64,000 bases of DNA from Arsenophonus sp045399315 (lineage in GTDB: Bacteria > Pseudomonadota > Gammaproteobacteria > Enterobacterales > Enterobacteriaceae), in contig DAYVGO010000005.1 in NCBI GenBank assembly GCA_045399315.1, forward strand, positions 1 through 64,000. Reading direction: 5' to 3'. Positions 39,089 to 48,509 of the stretch are shown one piece after another. The notes under the pieces are model-generated. The model was given only the letters and a program-made list of their open reading frames with translations, had not been told where the DNA came from and searched no databases. Position numbers and translations under genes: made by a program. Numbering within the stretch: the first letter of the stretch is position 1; every line of letters begins with the position of its first letter.

Positions 39089-40204
39089 TTAGTTTAATAA
39101 TAATTTAATATTTGTTTTGGGAATACAACTATAACTAAGAATCATTCCATTTTCTTTGATCGTGGTGTTTATCAATGGTATCACTTCACCTTCTATTAAT
39201 TCCATTTTATAACAGCCACAAATACCTGCTCGGCATGAATAAGGGATCTTTAATCCGTGCTTTTCCAATTGTTCTAAAATAACAGTTTGGTTATTAGCTA
39301 CATATTCTGTGCCATTAATATTAATTGTTAATGGCATTTTGTTTGCTGGCTTAATAATGGCTGTTGGTGTGGTTTTTCGCATCTTATATTGCTTCGGCAC
39401 TTTTTTGGCTAAGACTTTTACCACATTGCCAACACGCATCAAACCGCTGTTGTTTGTGGTGGCATTTTGACCAAAATCAATTTCTTCATTCTCGTCAGCA
39501 CGAAATTTTTGTAGAGTTGTTAATGGCTCCCCGCTTGGTTGTTGCGTGCCTTTATTAATATTGACGGTTGTTAAAATGCAGCGGCTACAAGGTTTAACAA
39601 GATCAAAAATAACATCACCGATTTGTATCATTTGCCAGCTATCTTCTGCAAACGCTTCTGCACCTGTTATGATCAAATTGCCTCTAAATTGTTCAATGTT
39701 GATATTCGCTGGGCATTGTTGTTGCACCGCTTTAAATGAGGTTTGATTAATAAGAAGATAAGGATAGCCGTCGGCAAATAAGATAGGAATAGTAGGAAAT
39801 TTTTTTATGCGTTGGCTGGGTATTTTTCCTAACCACCATAATTGCACTGCAATATTAAAATATTGCGATAGTGATCGATTAATTTTTACTGGTGCGGCTA
39901 ATGAAGTAAAATGATTTCCCCATGCTTCGGTCGGTAAGGGATGATTAATAAAATCTTTATATAAAATAGTTGCTGTTTGATTATCAGGTGCCTGTAATTG
40001 GATGCCGTTATCAAGTATTATTGGTTTAAATAACAACATATGTGGATATTGTCGCACAGTAATAAATTTACCCTGAGTATTGGTAACCATAAAATAACGA
40101 TCAAAAACCAGGCCACTATTCTCTGTATAAGCTTTGGACAAGCGAATGCCTTTCATTGATTTAACTGGATAGATATAAAGACGAGATAACCGGATTATTT
40201 TCAA
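39089..40204 (-). CDS. ycbX: MOSC-domain oxidoreductase YcbX with 2Fe-2S domain
   Basis: Molybdenum-cofactor-binding enzyme implicated in reducing N-hydroxylated base analogues. It has 371 residues (E. coli 369). The N-terminal MOSC barrel (IYPVKSMKGIRLSKA) and MOSC domain with CSRCILTTVNI are followed by a plant-type ferredoxin domain with CRAGICGCYKMELIEGEV and a fourth Cys in SYSCIP. All four cluster cysteines are visible. Moco synthesis genes are not in this window. Confidence 0.93.
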   Translation of the reverse strand: MKIIRLSRLYIYPVKSMKGIRLSKAYTENSGLVFDRYFMVTNTQGKFITVRQYPHMLLFKPIILDNGIQLQAPDNQTATILYKDFINHPLPTEAWGNHFTSLAAPVKINRSLSQYFNIAVQLWWLGKIPSQRIKKFPTIPILFADGYPYLLINQTSFKAVQQQCPANINIEQFRGNLIITGAEAFAEDSWQMIQIGDVIFDLVKPCSRCILTTVNINKGTQQPSGEPLTTLQKFRADENEEIDFGQNATTNNSGLMRVGNVVKVLAKKVPKQYKMRKTTPTAIIKPANKMPLTININGTEYVANNQTVILEQLEKHGLKIPYSCRAGICGCYKMELIEGEVIPLINTTIKENGMILSYSCIPKTNIKLLLN

Positions 40205-40302
40205 CTCCTGTTTAATCGCAATAATTTTTTGTTAACAACTTTATGATATGTGCGCAGGGTTAGCTATAATGTGGTGCAATTTTTTATTCAGGTGACGGCG
40301 AT

Positions 40303-42420
40303 ATGAAAGCTCTGTTTGCTAGTACGGCATTTGGACTGGAAGAATTACTTAAAAGTGAATTGCAAGCATTAGGGACAAAGAATTGTCATATTGCTCAAGG
40401 TGGTGTGCATTTTCAGGTTGATGAACGTGGGATGTATGTGAGTCTGCTTTGGAGTCGATTAGCCTCAAGGATTTTATTACCTTTAAATAGCAGTCCGGTT
40501 TTTAGTAATCTTGATCTCTACCTTGCAGTACAAGCCATTGATTGGCCAGATCTATTTTCTGTCAATAATACTTTTGCAGTTTATTTTAATGGAACCAATC
40601 AGGTTATCTGTAATAGCCAGTATGGTGCTTTACGCGTCAAAGACGCGATTGTAGATAGTTTTCAACGTAAAATGAATAAACGGCCTAGTATTGCCAAACA
40701 ACAACCTGATATACGAATTAATGTCCATTTATATAAAGATAATGCCACTATATCGTTGGATTTAAGTGGTGATCCACTCCATATCCGTGGATATCGTAGT
40801 TTGGCAGGTCAAGCACCTATAAAGGAAAATTTAGCGGCGGCAATTGTGTTACGTTCGGGTTGGCAGCCTGATTTGCCAATGGTCGATCCTATGTGTGGTT
40901 CTGGCACATTATTAATTGAAGCAGCAATGATGGCTTGTGATCGTGCACCAGGATTAGAGCGTCAGTTTTGGGGATTTCAGGGTTGGTCAGGTTTTAATTC
41001 ACAGCTTTGGGAGGCTTTAATTGCTGATGCGAACAAGCGTTTTCAAACTGGCCTGCAGCAAGCTTCTGCGCTTTTCTATGGATTAGATCTTGAGCCCTAT
41101 GTTTTAGAGATTGCGAAAAAGAATGCCAAACGTGTGGGGGTTCAATCTTTAATAAACTTCCAACATGGTGACACAGTTAAGTTGGTAAATCCATTTCCCT
41201 TAGCCGAAAAGGGTTTTATCACTAGTAATCCACCTTATGGTGAGCGTTTACAAAACGAACCTGCTTTAATCACACTTTATAGTCGATTAGGCAAGGTATT
41301 AAAGGAGCAGTTTGTCGGTTGGCAGTTGTCACTATTTAGTGGTTCGCCAGAACTATTAACTTGCTTAGGACTAAGAGCTGAACGTGAATTTAAAGCTAAA
41401 AATGGGCCTTTAAATTGCATTCAGAAAAATTATCAGTTATCAGCTAAATCGGTAGGTGCTCAGCGCATAGTTGCTGAAGATTTTGCTAATAGATTGAAAA
41501 AAAATGAGAAAAAACTAAATAAATGGGCGAAACAACAAGCAATTGACTGTTATCGTATTTATGATGCGGATTTACCTGAATATAATGTTGTGGTTGATCG
41601 TTATGGCCAACATATTATTATTCAAGAGTATGCGCCACCAAAGAATATCGATATTCATAAAGCAAGACAACGTTTGTTTGATGTAATTAATGCAACCATG
41701 CAGGTATTGGCGTTAACTTCTCCACAATTGGTGTTAAAAACTCGCCAACGTCAATCAGGTAAACAGCAGTATGGGAAATTATCCCAACAAGGTAAAATTT
41801 TATTAGTGCATGAGTATAATGCTCAACTATGGGTGAATTTGACGGATTATCTGGATACAGGACTGTTTTTAGATCATCGTTTAGTGCGTAAAATGTTAGC
41901 TAAGATGAGCAGAGGAAAAGATTTTTTAAATTTGTTTGCTTACACGGCTTCGGCTTCGGTACACGCAGGTCTTGCTGGTGCTCGTTCAACTACTAGTATT
42001 GATATGTCGCGTACTTATTTAGAATGGGCAGAAAAAAATTTACAGACCAATAAGTTAACCGGACAACAGCATCGGCTTATCCAAGCTGATTGCTTAGGTT
42101 GGTTAGCACAGACAACAGAACAATTTGATTTGATTTTCGTTGATCCGCCGACTTTTTCCAATTCAAAAAGAATGACTAATACCTTTGATGTGCAACGTGA
42201 TCATATCAACTTGATGATGCACATTAAGCGCTTGTTGCGTCGTGACGGTACCGTGCTATTTTCCAATAATAAGCGTGGTTTCAAAATGGATATGGCGGGG
42301 ATCACTCAGCTAGGATTAACTGTTAAGGACATCACCCAACAAACCGTTTCACTTGATTTTATCCGTAATCGCCAGATCCATAACTGTTGGCTAATTTGTC
42401 ATGCCGGTGAGGAAAAATAA
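40303..42420 (+). CDS. rlmL: Bifunctional 23S rRNA methyltransferase RlmKL
   Basis: Fused enzyme methylating G2445 (N2) and G2069 (N7) in 23S rRNA. It has 705 residues (E. coli 702). Order: N-terminal THUMP domain (about 45-155), first methyltransferase with DPMCGSGTLLIEA and catalytic NPPYGERL, then the second with FLNLFAYTASASVHA and DPPTFSNSKRM. The uup start follows after three bases, so rlmKL-uup is an operon. Confidence 0.96.
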   Translation: MKALFASTAFGLEELLKSELQALGTKNCHIAQGGVHFQVDERGMYVSLLWSRLASRILLPLNSSPVFSNLDLYLAVQAIDWPDLFSVNNTFAVYFNGTNQVICNSQYGALRVKDAIVDSFQRKMNKRPSIAKQQPDIRINVHLYKDNATISLDLSGDPLHIRGYRSLAGQAPIKENLAAAIVLRSGWQPDLPMVDPMCGSGTLLIEAAMMACDRAPGLERQFWGFQGWSGFNSQLWEALIADANKRFQTGLQQASALFYGLDLEPYVLEIAKKNAKRVGVQSLINFQHGDTVKLVNPFPLAEKGFITSNPPYGERLQNEPALITLYSRLGKVLKEQFVGWQLSLFSGSPELLTCLGLRAEREFKAKNGPLNCIQKNYQLSAKSVGAQRIVAEDFANRLKKNEKKLNKWAKQQAIDCYRIYDADLPEYNVVVDRYGQHIIIQEYAPPKNIDIHKARQRLFDVINATMQVLALTSPQLVLKTRQRQSGKQQYGKLSQQGKILLVHEYNAQLWVNLTDYLDTGLFLDHRLVRKMLAKMSRGKDFLNLFAYTASASVHAGLAGARSTTSIDMSRTYLEWAEKNLQTNKLTGQQHRLIQADCLGWLAQTTEQFDLIFVDPPTFSNSKRMTNTFDVQRDHINLMMHIKRLLRRDGTVLFSNNKRGFKMDMAGITQLGLTVKDITQQTVSLDFIRNRQIHNCWLICHAGEEK

Positions 42421-42423
42421 TTT

Positions 42424-44334
42424 ATGTCATTAATTAATATGTCAAGTGCTTATCTGGCTTTTAGTGATAAGCCATTATTAGCTAATACAGATTTGCATAT
42501 TGAAGAAAATGAAAGGGTCTGCTTGGTGGGACGTAATGGCGCTGGCAAATCAACGCTAATACGAGTATTGACTAAAGAACAACCGCTCGATGATGGACAG
42601 GTGGTTTATCAACAGGATCTGCAAGTCGCTCGTTTACAACAGGATCCACCGCGCTATATTGTCGGTACTGTTTTTGATTTTGTCGCCGAAGGTGCTAAAG
42701 AGCAGGCTGATTATATTAAATCCTTTCATAAAACAGCAAAAATGGTGGAACAGGATCCCAGTGAGAAGAATCTTAATAAGTTAGCTAAATTGCAGGAGAT
42801 ATTAGAACGTCATAATTTGTGGTTACTTGATAGTCAAATCAATTATGTGATCAAGCAATTGCGGCTCCCTGCCGATAGTATGTTATCCGCTTTATCCGGT
42901 GGTTGGTTACGTAAGGCCGCATTAGCGCGCGCTTTAGTGTGTGGCCCACGTGTTCTTTTTCTTGATGAACCAACCAATCATCTTGATATTGATACTATCT
43001 TATGGTTAGAAAATTTTCTAAAAGATTTCTTAGGAAGTATCGTTTTTATCTCGCATGATCGTTCTTTTATTCGCCATATGGCAACCCGCATTATTGATCT
43101 TGATCGGGGTAAATTAACTTCTTGGCCAGGTGATTATGACAATTACTTGACTAATAAGGAAGAAGCATTACGAATAGAAGAGCAACAGAATGCTGAGTTT
43201 GATCGTAAGTTAGCACAAGAAGAAGTTTGGATTAGACAGGGAATAAAAGCACGACGTACGCGTAATGAAGGTAGAGTTAGGGCTTTGAAATCCTTACGGT
43301 TAGAACGTTCACAACGGCGTGAGGTAATTGGCACGGCAAAGATGCAGGTTGAAGAGGCAAGTCGTTCTGGTAAGCTAGTGTTTGAGCTTGAAAACGTCAA
43401 TTATCGCATTGGCAATAAAGTGTTAATTGATAATTTTAGTGTTCAAGTACAACGTGACAGTAAAATAGCCTTAATCGGGCCTAATGGTTGTGGTAAAACA
43501 ACATTGCTTAAATTGATGTTAGGACAACTTAAAGCGGATAGTGGCAAAATTTATCGTGGGAGCAAACTTGAGATTGCTTATTTTGATCAACATAGAATAA
43601 CGTTAGATCCTAATAAAACAGTAATGGATAATTTAGCTGAGGGTAAACAGGAAGTGATGGTTAACGGACAGTCGCGTCATGTTCTTGGCTATTTACAAGA
43701 TTTCTTGTTTCATCCAAAACGGGCAATGACACCGGTACGAGCTCTTTCAGGCGGAGAGAAAAATCGGTTGTTATTGGCACGTTTGTTTCTAAAACCTAGT
43801 AATTTATTGATCCTTGATGAACCCACTAATGATTTAGACATTGAAACACTTGAACTATTGGAAGAGCTCGTTGATAGTTATAAAGGGACAGTATTATTGG
43901 TTAGCCATGATCGCCAATTTGTTGATAATACCGTGACCGAGTGCTGGATATTTGAAGGAAATGGTAAAGTAGGTCGTTATGTCGGTGGTTTTTATGATGC
44001 CGATCAGCAACGTAAACAACAGGTTTGTTTATCTCATTCTGCTGTTAATAACACCTATTCTATAGCAGCGGAAAAAGCAAAAGGGCAGCCAAAACGCAAA
44101 AGTAATAAAATTAGTTATCACTTATTGCGAGAACTTGAACAATTACCGGTACGACTAGAAGCGTTAGAAGCTGAAATCGCCACATTGCAATCTCAAGTTA
44201 GTACGCCTGATTTTTTTAATCAGCCACATGCCATTACCGAACCCGCGTTGAAAGCTTTAGCCGAGAAAGAAGCAGAAATGGAGATGATATTCGAACGTTG
44301 GCAAGAATTAGAATCCTTAAAAGATAGCCAATAA
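42424..44334 (+). CDS. uup: ABC-F ATPase Uup
   Basis: ABC-F protein with no membrane part, acting on ribosomes or branched DNA and affecting transposon excision in E. coli. It has 636 residues. Two ATPase domains are seen: Walker A GRNGAGKST and signature LSGGWLRKAALARA, then GPNGCGKTT and LSGGEKNRLLLARLF, each with LDEPTNHLD or LDEPTNDLD. A C-terminal coiled coil (about 555-630) binds DNA in the family. Expressed with rlmKL upstream and probably pqiABC downstream. Confidence 0.96.
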   Translation: MSLINMSSAYLAFSDKPLLANTDLHIEENERVCLVGRNGAGKSTLIRVLTKEQPLDDGQVVYQQDLQVARLQQDPPRYIVGTVFDFVAEGAKEQADYIKSFHKTAKMVEQDPSEKNLNKLAKLQEILERHNLWLLDSQINYVIKQLRLPADSMLSALSGGWLRKAALARALVCGPRVLFLDEPTNHLDIDTILWLENFLKDFLGSIVFISHDRSFIRHMATRIIDLDRGKLTSWPGDYDNYLTNKEEALRIEEQQNAEFDRKLAQEEVWIRQGIKARRTRNEGRVRALKSLRLERSQRREVIGTAKMQVEEASRSGKLVFELENVNYRIGNKVLIDNFSVQVQRDSKIALIGPNGCGKTTLLKLMLGQLKADSGKIYRGSKLEIAYFDQHRITLDPNKTVMDNLAEGKQEVMVNGQSRHVLGYLQDFLFHPKRAMTPVRALSGGEKNRLLLARLFLKPSNLLILDEPTNDLDIETLELLEELVDSYKGTVLLVSHDRQFVDNTVTECWIFEGNGKVGRYVGGFYDADQQRKQQVCLSHSAVNNTYSIAAEKAKGQPKRKSNKISYHLLRELEQLPVRLEALEAEIATLQSQVSTPDFFNQPHAITEPALKALAEKEAEMEMIFERWQELESLKDSQ

Positions 44335-44367
44335 TTTTGCGTTGTGACTGTATAGAGGAGATGAAAG

Positions 44368-45660
44368 TTGTGCTCTCATAATCATCTTAATAAAAGTTAC
44401 CATAATAAGATACTCTGTCCTCAATGTGATTTATTGGTGACACTACCGGTTTTAGCGCAAGGTATTAAAGCCAGCTGTCCACGTTGTCATACGGTTTTAT
44501 CTTCTAAATGGTACTATCAAGCTAATCAACCAACAGCGATTGCTATTAGTGCTTTAGTTATGTTGCTTATTGCTGGCTTGTTTCCTTACGTCAAAATGAG
44601 TGTCATGGGCATTGAAAGTCAGATTTCCCTGTTGAATATAGTGCAAGCGATGTTTGAGGTAAATTATGATAGTCTGGGACTGTTTTTTATCTTTTTTGTA
44701 GTTGTGATCCCGGCTTTTTGCATGGTTGCCATTATTTTATTATGTCAACGAGTTAATATCCCGCTTTGGTTAAAAATAAATCTTGCCAGGACGTTATTTC
44801 AAATGAAAGCCTGGTGTATGGTAGAAATTTTTCTAGCAGGGGTGTTGGTTAGTTTTGTTAAGTTGATGGCTTATGGTGATATTACTTTAGGTATTAGTTT
44901 TATTCCCTATTGCTTCTTTTGTTTGCTTCAGGTGCGGGCATTTCAATGTTTGGATCGTTATTGGTTATGGCAACAGATAGCTGAAGCACCAAAGCTTGAG
45001 ATCTCTCTGCAAGAAGGCAAAAGTGGTATTAGCCAAGGTTTGAGATCCTGTCATACATGTATGGCTATTTTGCCGGCCGAACGAAAATATTGCCCTCGTT
45101 GTCATGTCAAGGGGTATGTTAGGCGCCCTAATAGTTTACAATGTACTATGGCGCTATTGATCTCCTCTTTAATTCTTTATGTTCCAGCAAATGTTTTGCC
45201 TGTTATGATCACCAATACATTAGGTAGTAGACTAGACTCTACTATTATGTCCGGTGTTATTTTACTGTGGGGTGATGGTTCTTATCCGGTCGCTATTATT
45301 ATTTTCATTGCTAGCATTATGGTACCGAGTTTAAAGATACTGGCAATAGGTTGGTTATGTCTTGATGCTAAAGGTTATGGCAATCGAGATCCAGCCAAGA
45401 TGCACTTTATTTATGAATTGGTAGAATATGTTGGAAGTTGGTCAATGATCGATGTGTTTGTTATTGCAGTGCTATCGTCACTGGTGCAAATGGGGCGATT
45501 AATGAGTGTTTCCCCAGCAATTGGGGTGATTTTGTTTGCTGCTGTTGTTATTTTAACCATGTTTGCGGCAATGACTTTTGATCCGAGGTTAACGTGGGAT
45601 CGCTGTAATATGGTAGCGCAAAGTAGTATTCGGTTAGAGAAGGGGTTGCAAAGTGGCTAA
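44368..45660 (+). CDS. pqiA: Intermembrane transport protein PqiA
   Basis: Inner-membrane subunit of the Pqi lipid transport system. The frame gives 430 residues starting at a TTG (44368). The TTG is supported by the family start MC-H and by AGAGGAG placed correctly upstream; the ATG at 44361 is out of frame and meets a stop at once. Two PqiA domains each carry paired CxxC zinc-finger motifs (CPQCDLL, CPRCHT; SCHTCM, CPRCHV) and four membrane segments. Its end overlaps pqiB by eight bases. Confidence 0.94.
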   Translation: MCSHNHLNKSYHNKILCPQCDLLVTLPVLAQGIKASCPRCHTVLSSKWYYQANQPTAIAISALVMLLIAGLFPYVKMSVMGIESQISLLNIVQAMFEVNYDSLGLFFIFFVVVIPAFCMVAIILLCQRVNIPLWLKINLARTLFQMKAWCMVEIFLAGVLVSFVKLMAYGDITLGISFIPYCFFCLLQVRAFQCLDRYWLWQQIAEAPKLEISLQEGKSGISQGLRSCHTCMAILPAERKYCPRCHVKGYVRRPNSLQCTMALLISSLILYVPANVLPVMITNTLGSRLDSTIMSGVILLWGDGSYPVAIIIFIASIMVPSLKILAIGWLCLDAKGYGNRDPAKMHFIYELVEYVGSWSMIDVFVIAVLSSLVQMGRLMSVSPAIGVILFAAVVILTMFAAMTFDPRLTWDRCNMVAQSSIRLEKGLQSG

Positions 45661-47290
45661 TCAAGATAAAAGTGATGCGCAAGCAAAGACCAGTAAACTT
45701 AAAAGCTGGTCACCGATTTGGATAATTCCAATTATCACTATATTTATCGGTGCCTGGATTTTAATTTACCATTTTAGCCACTTAGGCCCTGAAGTTACAT
45801 TAATTACTTATAATGCAGAAGGTGTTGAGGCGGGCAAAACAAAACTTAAAAGTCGTAGTGTGGATATAGGATCTGTTGAAAAAATTTTCCTTGATGAGAA
45901 TTTTAAGCGAGTAATTATTAAAGCGCGTTTAAATGATGGTATGAGGGATCTGTTAAAAAAAGATACCGCATTCTGGATTGTTAAACCGGCTATTGGCAAA
46001 GAGGGGATAACCGGACTAGGAACTTTATTTTCCGGCGTATTTATTGAAGTACAACCTGGCAATAGTCAGGAGCATGCGGAAAAATTTGACTTATTAGATT
46101 CACCACCCTTAGCTTCCCCTGATGCTAAAGGTATTAGAGTGATTCTAACCAGTGCTCAGGATGGTAGATTAAATACCGGCGCCCCAGTCTTGTTTCATGG
46201 TTATCGCGTCGGTTCGGTAGAAGCAAGTTCGTTTGATATTAAAAGTCGCAATATGCATTATCAGCTTTTTATCAACACACCTTATGATGGCCTGGTGACG
46301 GAAAATGTTCGCTTTTGGAAGGATAGTGGTATTGCTTTTGATTTGTCAGCACAAGGTCTTCGTTTAGAGATGGGCTCTTTAACCACATTATTTAGTGGTG
46401 GGGTTAGTTTTGATGTTGTGGATGGTTTGCAACCGGGTAAGCGGGTAGAAGACAAAAGTCTATTCACGCTTTATGAAGATCAAAAAAGTATTCAGAACTC
46501 TTTATATACTAAGCATAAAGATTTTATCCTGTTTTTCACCGACTCAGTTCGCGGATTGCAACCTGGAGCACCGGTTGAATTCAGAGGAATTCGCTTAGGT
46601 ACCGTGATTGAGGTACCGTTTGATTCTGATAAATTACGGCAAAAATTGGATAATGAATTTCGCATTCCGGTTTTAATTCATATTGAGCCTGGCCGTGTCA
46701 GTAGTGATATTGATCTGGAAAAAGAATTTGCTGTGGCATTGAAAAAAGGATTAAGAGCGGCTTTAAAATTGGCTAACCTAATTACTGGTGCATTATATGT
46801 CGATTTGGATTTTTATCCAGAAAAAGGCCAATGGGAAGGGCCATTAAAAGTTGCTGATTACGATATTATCCCAACCATCAGTGCTAGCTTATCACAGATC
46901 CAGCAAAAAGTGGTTGAGGCATTGGATAAGATCAACCGTATACCAATTGAACCTATGATAAGTCAAGCAACAAATACATTAGCCGAAAGTCAGAAAACTA
47001 TTCGTGAAGCGCAACGTAACTTATCTGAATTGAATAAGCTAATGACTAGCAAAGACTTTCAAAATATTCCGGCTGATTTGCAACAGACTTTGATTGAATT
47101 AAATCGAGTTATGAAAGGTTTGCAGCCAGGTTCACCGGCATATAATAAAATGATCGATAATATGCAGCGCCTTGATCAGGTATTAAGAGATATTCAACCT
47201 GTGATCAAGACATTAAATAATAAGAGTAATGCGCTGGTTTTTGAAGCAAAACCTATCAAGGATCCAGAACCAAAAAAGGCGAAAAAATAA
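45653..47290 (+). CDS. pqiB: MCE-domain intermembrane transport protein PqiB
   Basis: Forms a hexameric tunnel from the inner membrane across the periplasm. It has 545 residues (E. coli 546). One N-terminal transmembrane segment (WIIPIITIFIGAWILIYHF) is followed by three MCE domains, recognisable by repeats such as GVEAGKTKLKSRSVDIG, NTGAPVLFHGYRVGSVE and LQPGAPVEFRGIRLGTV. A C-terminal coiled coil (about 420-530) builds the needle. It overlaps both neighbours in the pqi operon. Confidence 0.96.
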   Translation: MANQDKSDAQAKTSKLKSWSPIWIIPIITIFIGAWILIYHFSHLGPEVTLITYNAEGVEAGKTKLKSRSVDIGSVEKIFLDENFKRVIIKARLNDGMRDLLKKDTAFWIVKPAIGKEGITGLGTLFSGVFIEVQPGNSQEHAEKFDLLDSPPLASPDAKGIRVILTSAQDGRLNTGAPVLFHGYRVGSVEASSFDIKSRNMHYQLFINTPYDGLVTENVRFWKDSGIAFDLSAQGLRLEMGSLTTLFSGGVSFDVVDGLQPGKRVEDKSLFTLYEDQKSIQNSLYTKHKDFILFFTDSVRGLQPGAPVEFRGIRLGTVIEVPFDSDKLRQKLDNEFRIPVLIHIEPGRVSSDIDLEKEFAVALKKGLRAALKLANLITGALYVDLDFYPEKGQWEGPLKVADYDIIPTISASLSQIQQKVVEALDKINRIPIEPMISQATNTLAESQKTIREAQRNLSELNKLMTSKDFQNIPADLQQTLIELNRVMKGLQPGSPAYNKMIDNMQRLDQVLRDIQPVIKTLNNKSNALVFEAKPIKDPEPKKAKK

Positions 47291-47847
47291 TGAGATATTT
47301 GGCATGGATTTGTTGTTTATTACTTATCGGCTGTAGTAGAGGTGTTGAAAAATCTTATTATCAATTACCAACAACGGCAGGTCTAGTGACTAAAAAAAGT
47401 GACTTATTAACTCAAAAACAGCTATGGGTACAGACTGTGCAGTTGTCTGGAATATTAGCGGCTAATGGTATTACTTACCAGACGAGCGATGTCAATTATA
47501 TTAATGCAGCAAATCATTTATGGGCAAGTCCGTTAGAACAACAGTTGGTGCAAGATTTAGTCAATCAGTTATCGATGGCCTTACCTAATCGATTAGTGTC
47601 CGCTCAGCCGCTGGAAAATAAACTTGATAGTCTTAATGTCATTTTAACCGCTTTTCATGGCCGTTATGATGGTAAAGTTATTATTCAAGGAAACTGGATA
47701 TATAAAAGTGATAAAGGTATCATCAAACGAGATTTTAGTCTGCAACTTGATCAAGAGGAAAATGGTTATTCGGCGTTAGTTAGGACGTTAGCAAGAGGTT
47801 GGGCTCAGGTTGGACAATCAATCACCAAACAATTAGCCAGTTCTTAA
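47290..47847 (+). CDS. pqiC: Outer-membrane lipoprotein PqiC
   Basis: ABC-type periplasmic auxiliary lipoprotein that completes the PqiABC trans-envelope complex. It has 185 residues. The lipobox LLIGC places the lipidated cysteine at residue 15. The start overlaps the pqiB stop by one base. In E. coli rmf follows; here only 56 bases separate pqiC from the convergent fabA and rmf is missing from this spot. Confidence 0.92.
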   Translation: MRYLAWICCLLLIGCSRGVEKSYYQLPTTAGLVTKKSDLLTQKQLWVQTVQLSGILAANGITYQTSDVNYINAANHLWASPLEQQLVQDLVNQLSMALPNRLVSAQPLENKLDSLNVILTAFHGRYDGKVIIQGNWIYKSDKGIIKRDFSLQLDQEENGYSALVRTLARGWAQVGQSITKQLASS

Positions 47848-47903
47848 GTTTATAAGCCCCTGTAGCTTGATAACTGGAGGGGTTGGGTTGCAAAGAGCTA
47901 ACT

Positions 47904-48422
47904 TTAAAATCCGCTCGTGTCTTGAAATAAACCAACTTTCAAATCTTGTGCTGTGTAAATAAGCTTACCATCAACCAAGACTTCGCCGTCAGCCACTCCC
48001 ATAATTAGTTTTCGTTTAATAACACGTTTTAAATGGATGTGGTAGATCACTTTTTGGGCGGTTGGTAAAACTTGCCCAGTAAATTTTACCTCACCTACAC
48101 CAAGTGCTCGACCTTTACCTTTACCGCCAAGCCATCCCAGATAGAAACCGACTAATTGCCACATTGCATCGAGACCTAAACAACCAGGCATGACGGGATC
48201 ATTAGTGAAGTGACAGCTAAAAAACCATAAATCAGGATTGATATCAAGTTCAGCTTCAATGAAACCTTTATCAAATTGGCCACCAGTTTCACTCATTTTT
48301 ATGATGCGATCCATCATTAACATATTACCAGAAGGTAATGGTGGTCCATTTTCACCAAAGAGTTCACCTCTACCAGAGGCGTCTAAATCTTTTTTACTAT
48401 AGGAGCTGTGTTTATTAACCAT
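47904..48422 (-). CDS. fabA: 3-hydroxydecanoyl-ACP dehydratase/isomerase FabA
   Basis: Dehydrates hydroxydecanoyl-ACP and isomerises trans-2 to cis-3-decenoyl-ACP, starting unsaturated fatty acid synthesis. It has 172 residues, as in E. coli. Active-site His is in CHFTNDPVMPGCLGLDAMWQ, and Asp lies in the latter motif. The N-terminus KHSSYSKKDLDASGRGELFG is typical. Upstream are a FabR-type operator and a hairpin overlapping the leader. Intact. Confidence 0.97.
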   Translation of the reverse strand: MVNKHSSYSKKDLDASGRGELFGENGPPLPSGNMLMMDRIIKMSETGGQFDKGFIEAELDINPDLWFFSCHFTNDPVMPGCLGLDAMWQLVGFYLGWLGGKGKGRALGVGEVKFTGQVLPTAQKVIYHIHLKRVIKRKLIMGVADGEVLVDGKLIYTAQDLKVGLFQDTSGF

Positions 48423-48433
48423 ATTATCAAAAT

Positions 48434-48457
48434 AGCCTTATTAGGAATAATAAGGCT
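48434..48457 (-). promoter_or_regulatory. Hairpin in the fabA 5' leader
   Basis: Perfect 10-base arms (AGCCTTATTA) around a GGAA loop, ending 11 bases before the fabA ATG. It occupies the place where a ribosome binding site would be expected; no other Shine-Dalgarno is seen. It may be leader structure or overlap the -10 region. Confidence 0.6.
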
Positions 48458-48464
48458 AGAGAGT

Positions 48465-48482
48465 AGCGTACACTTGTAAGCC
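48465..48482 (-). promoter_or_regulatory. FabR-type operator upstream of fabA
   Basis: AGCGTACACTTGTAAGCC matches the known FabR operator form AGCGTACA-NN-TGTACGCT in 14 of 16 arm positions. It lies 43-60 bases before the fabA start. A weaker FadR-like stretch (CTGATCGGAGTTG on the minus strand, about 48486-48498) sits next to it, in the same order as the FadR and FabR sites of E. coli fabA. FabR represses and FadR activates this gene in enterobacteria. Confidence 0.65.
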
Positions 48483-48509
48483 GAACAACTCCGATCAGCT
48501 ATTTTTTAT

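Noticed and set aside
47855..47883. GC hairpin CCCCT/AGGGG between pqiC and fabA
   Set aside because: Only five paired bases with a long loop; too weak to call a terminator.
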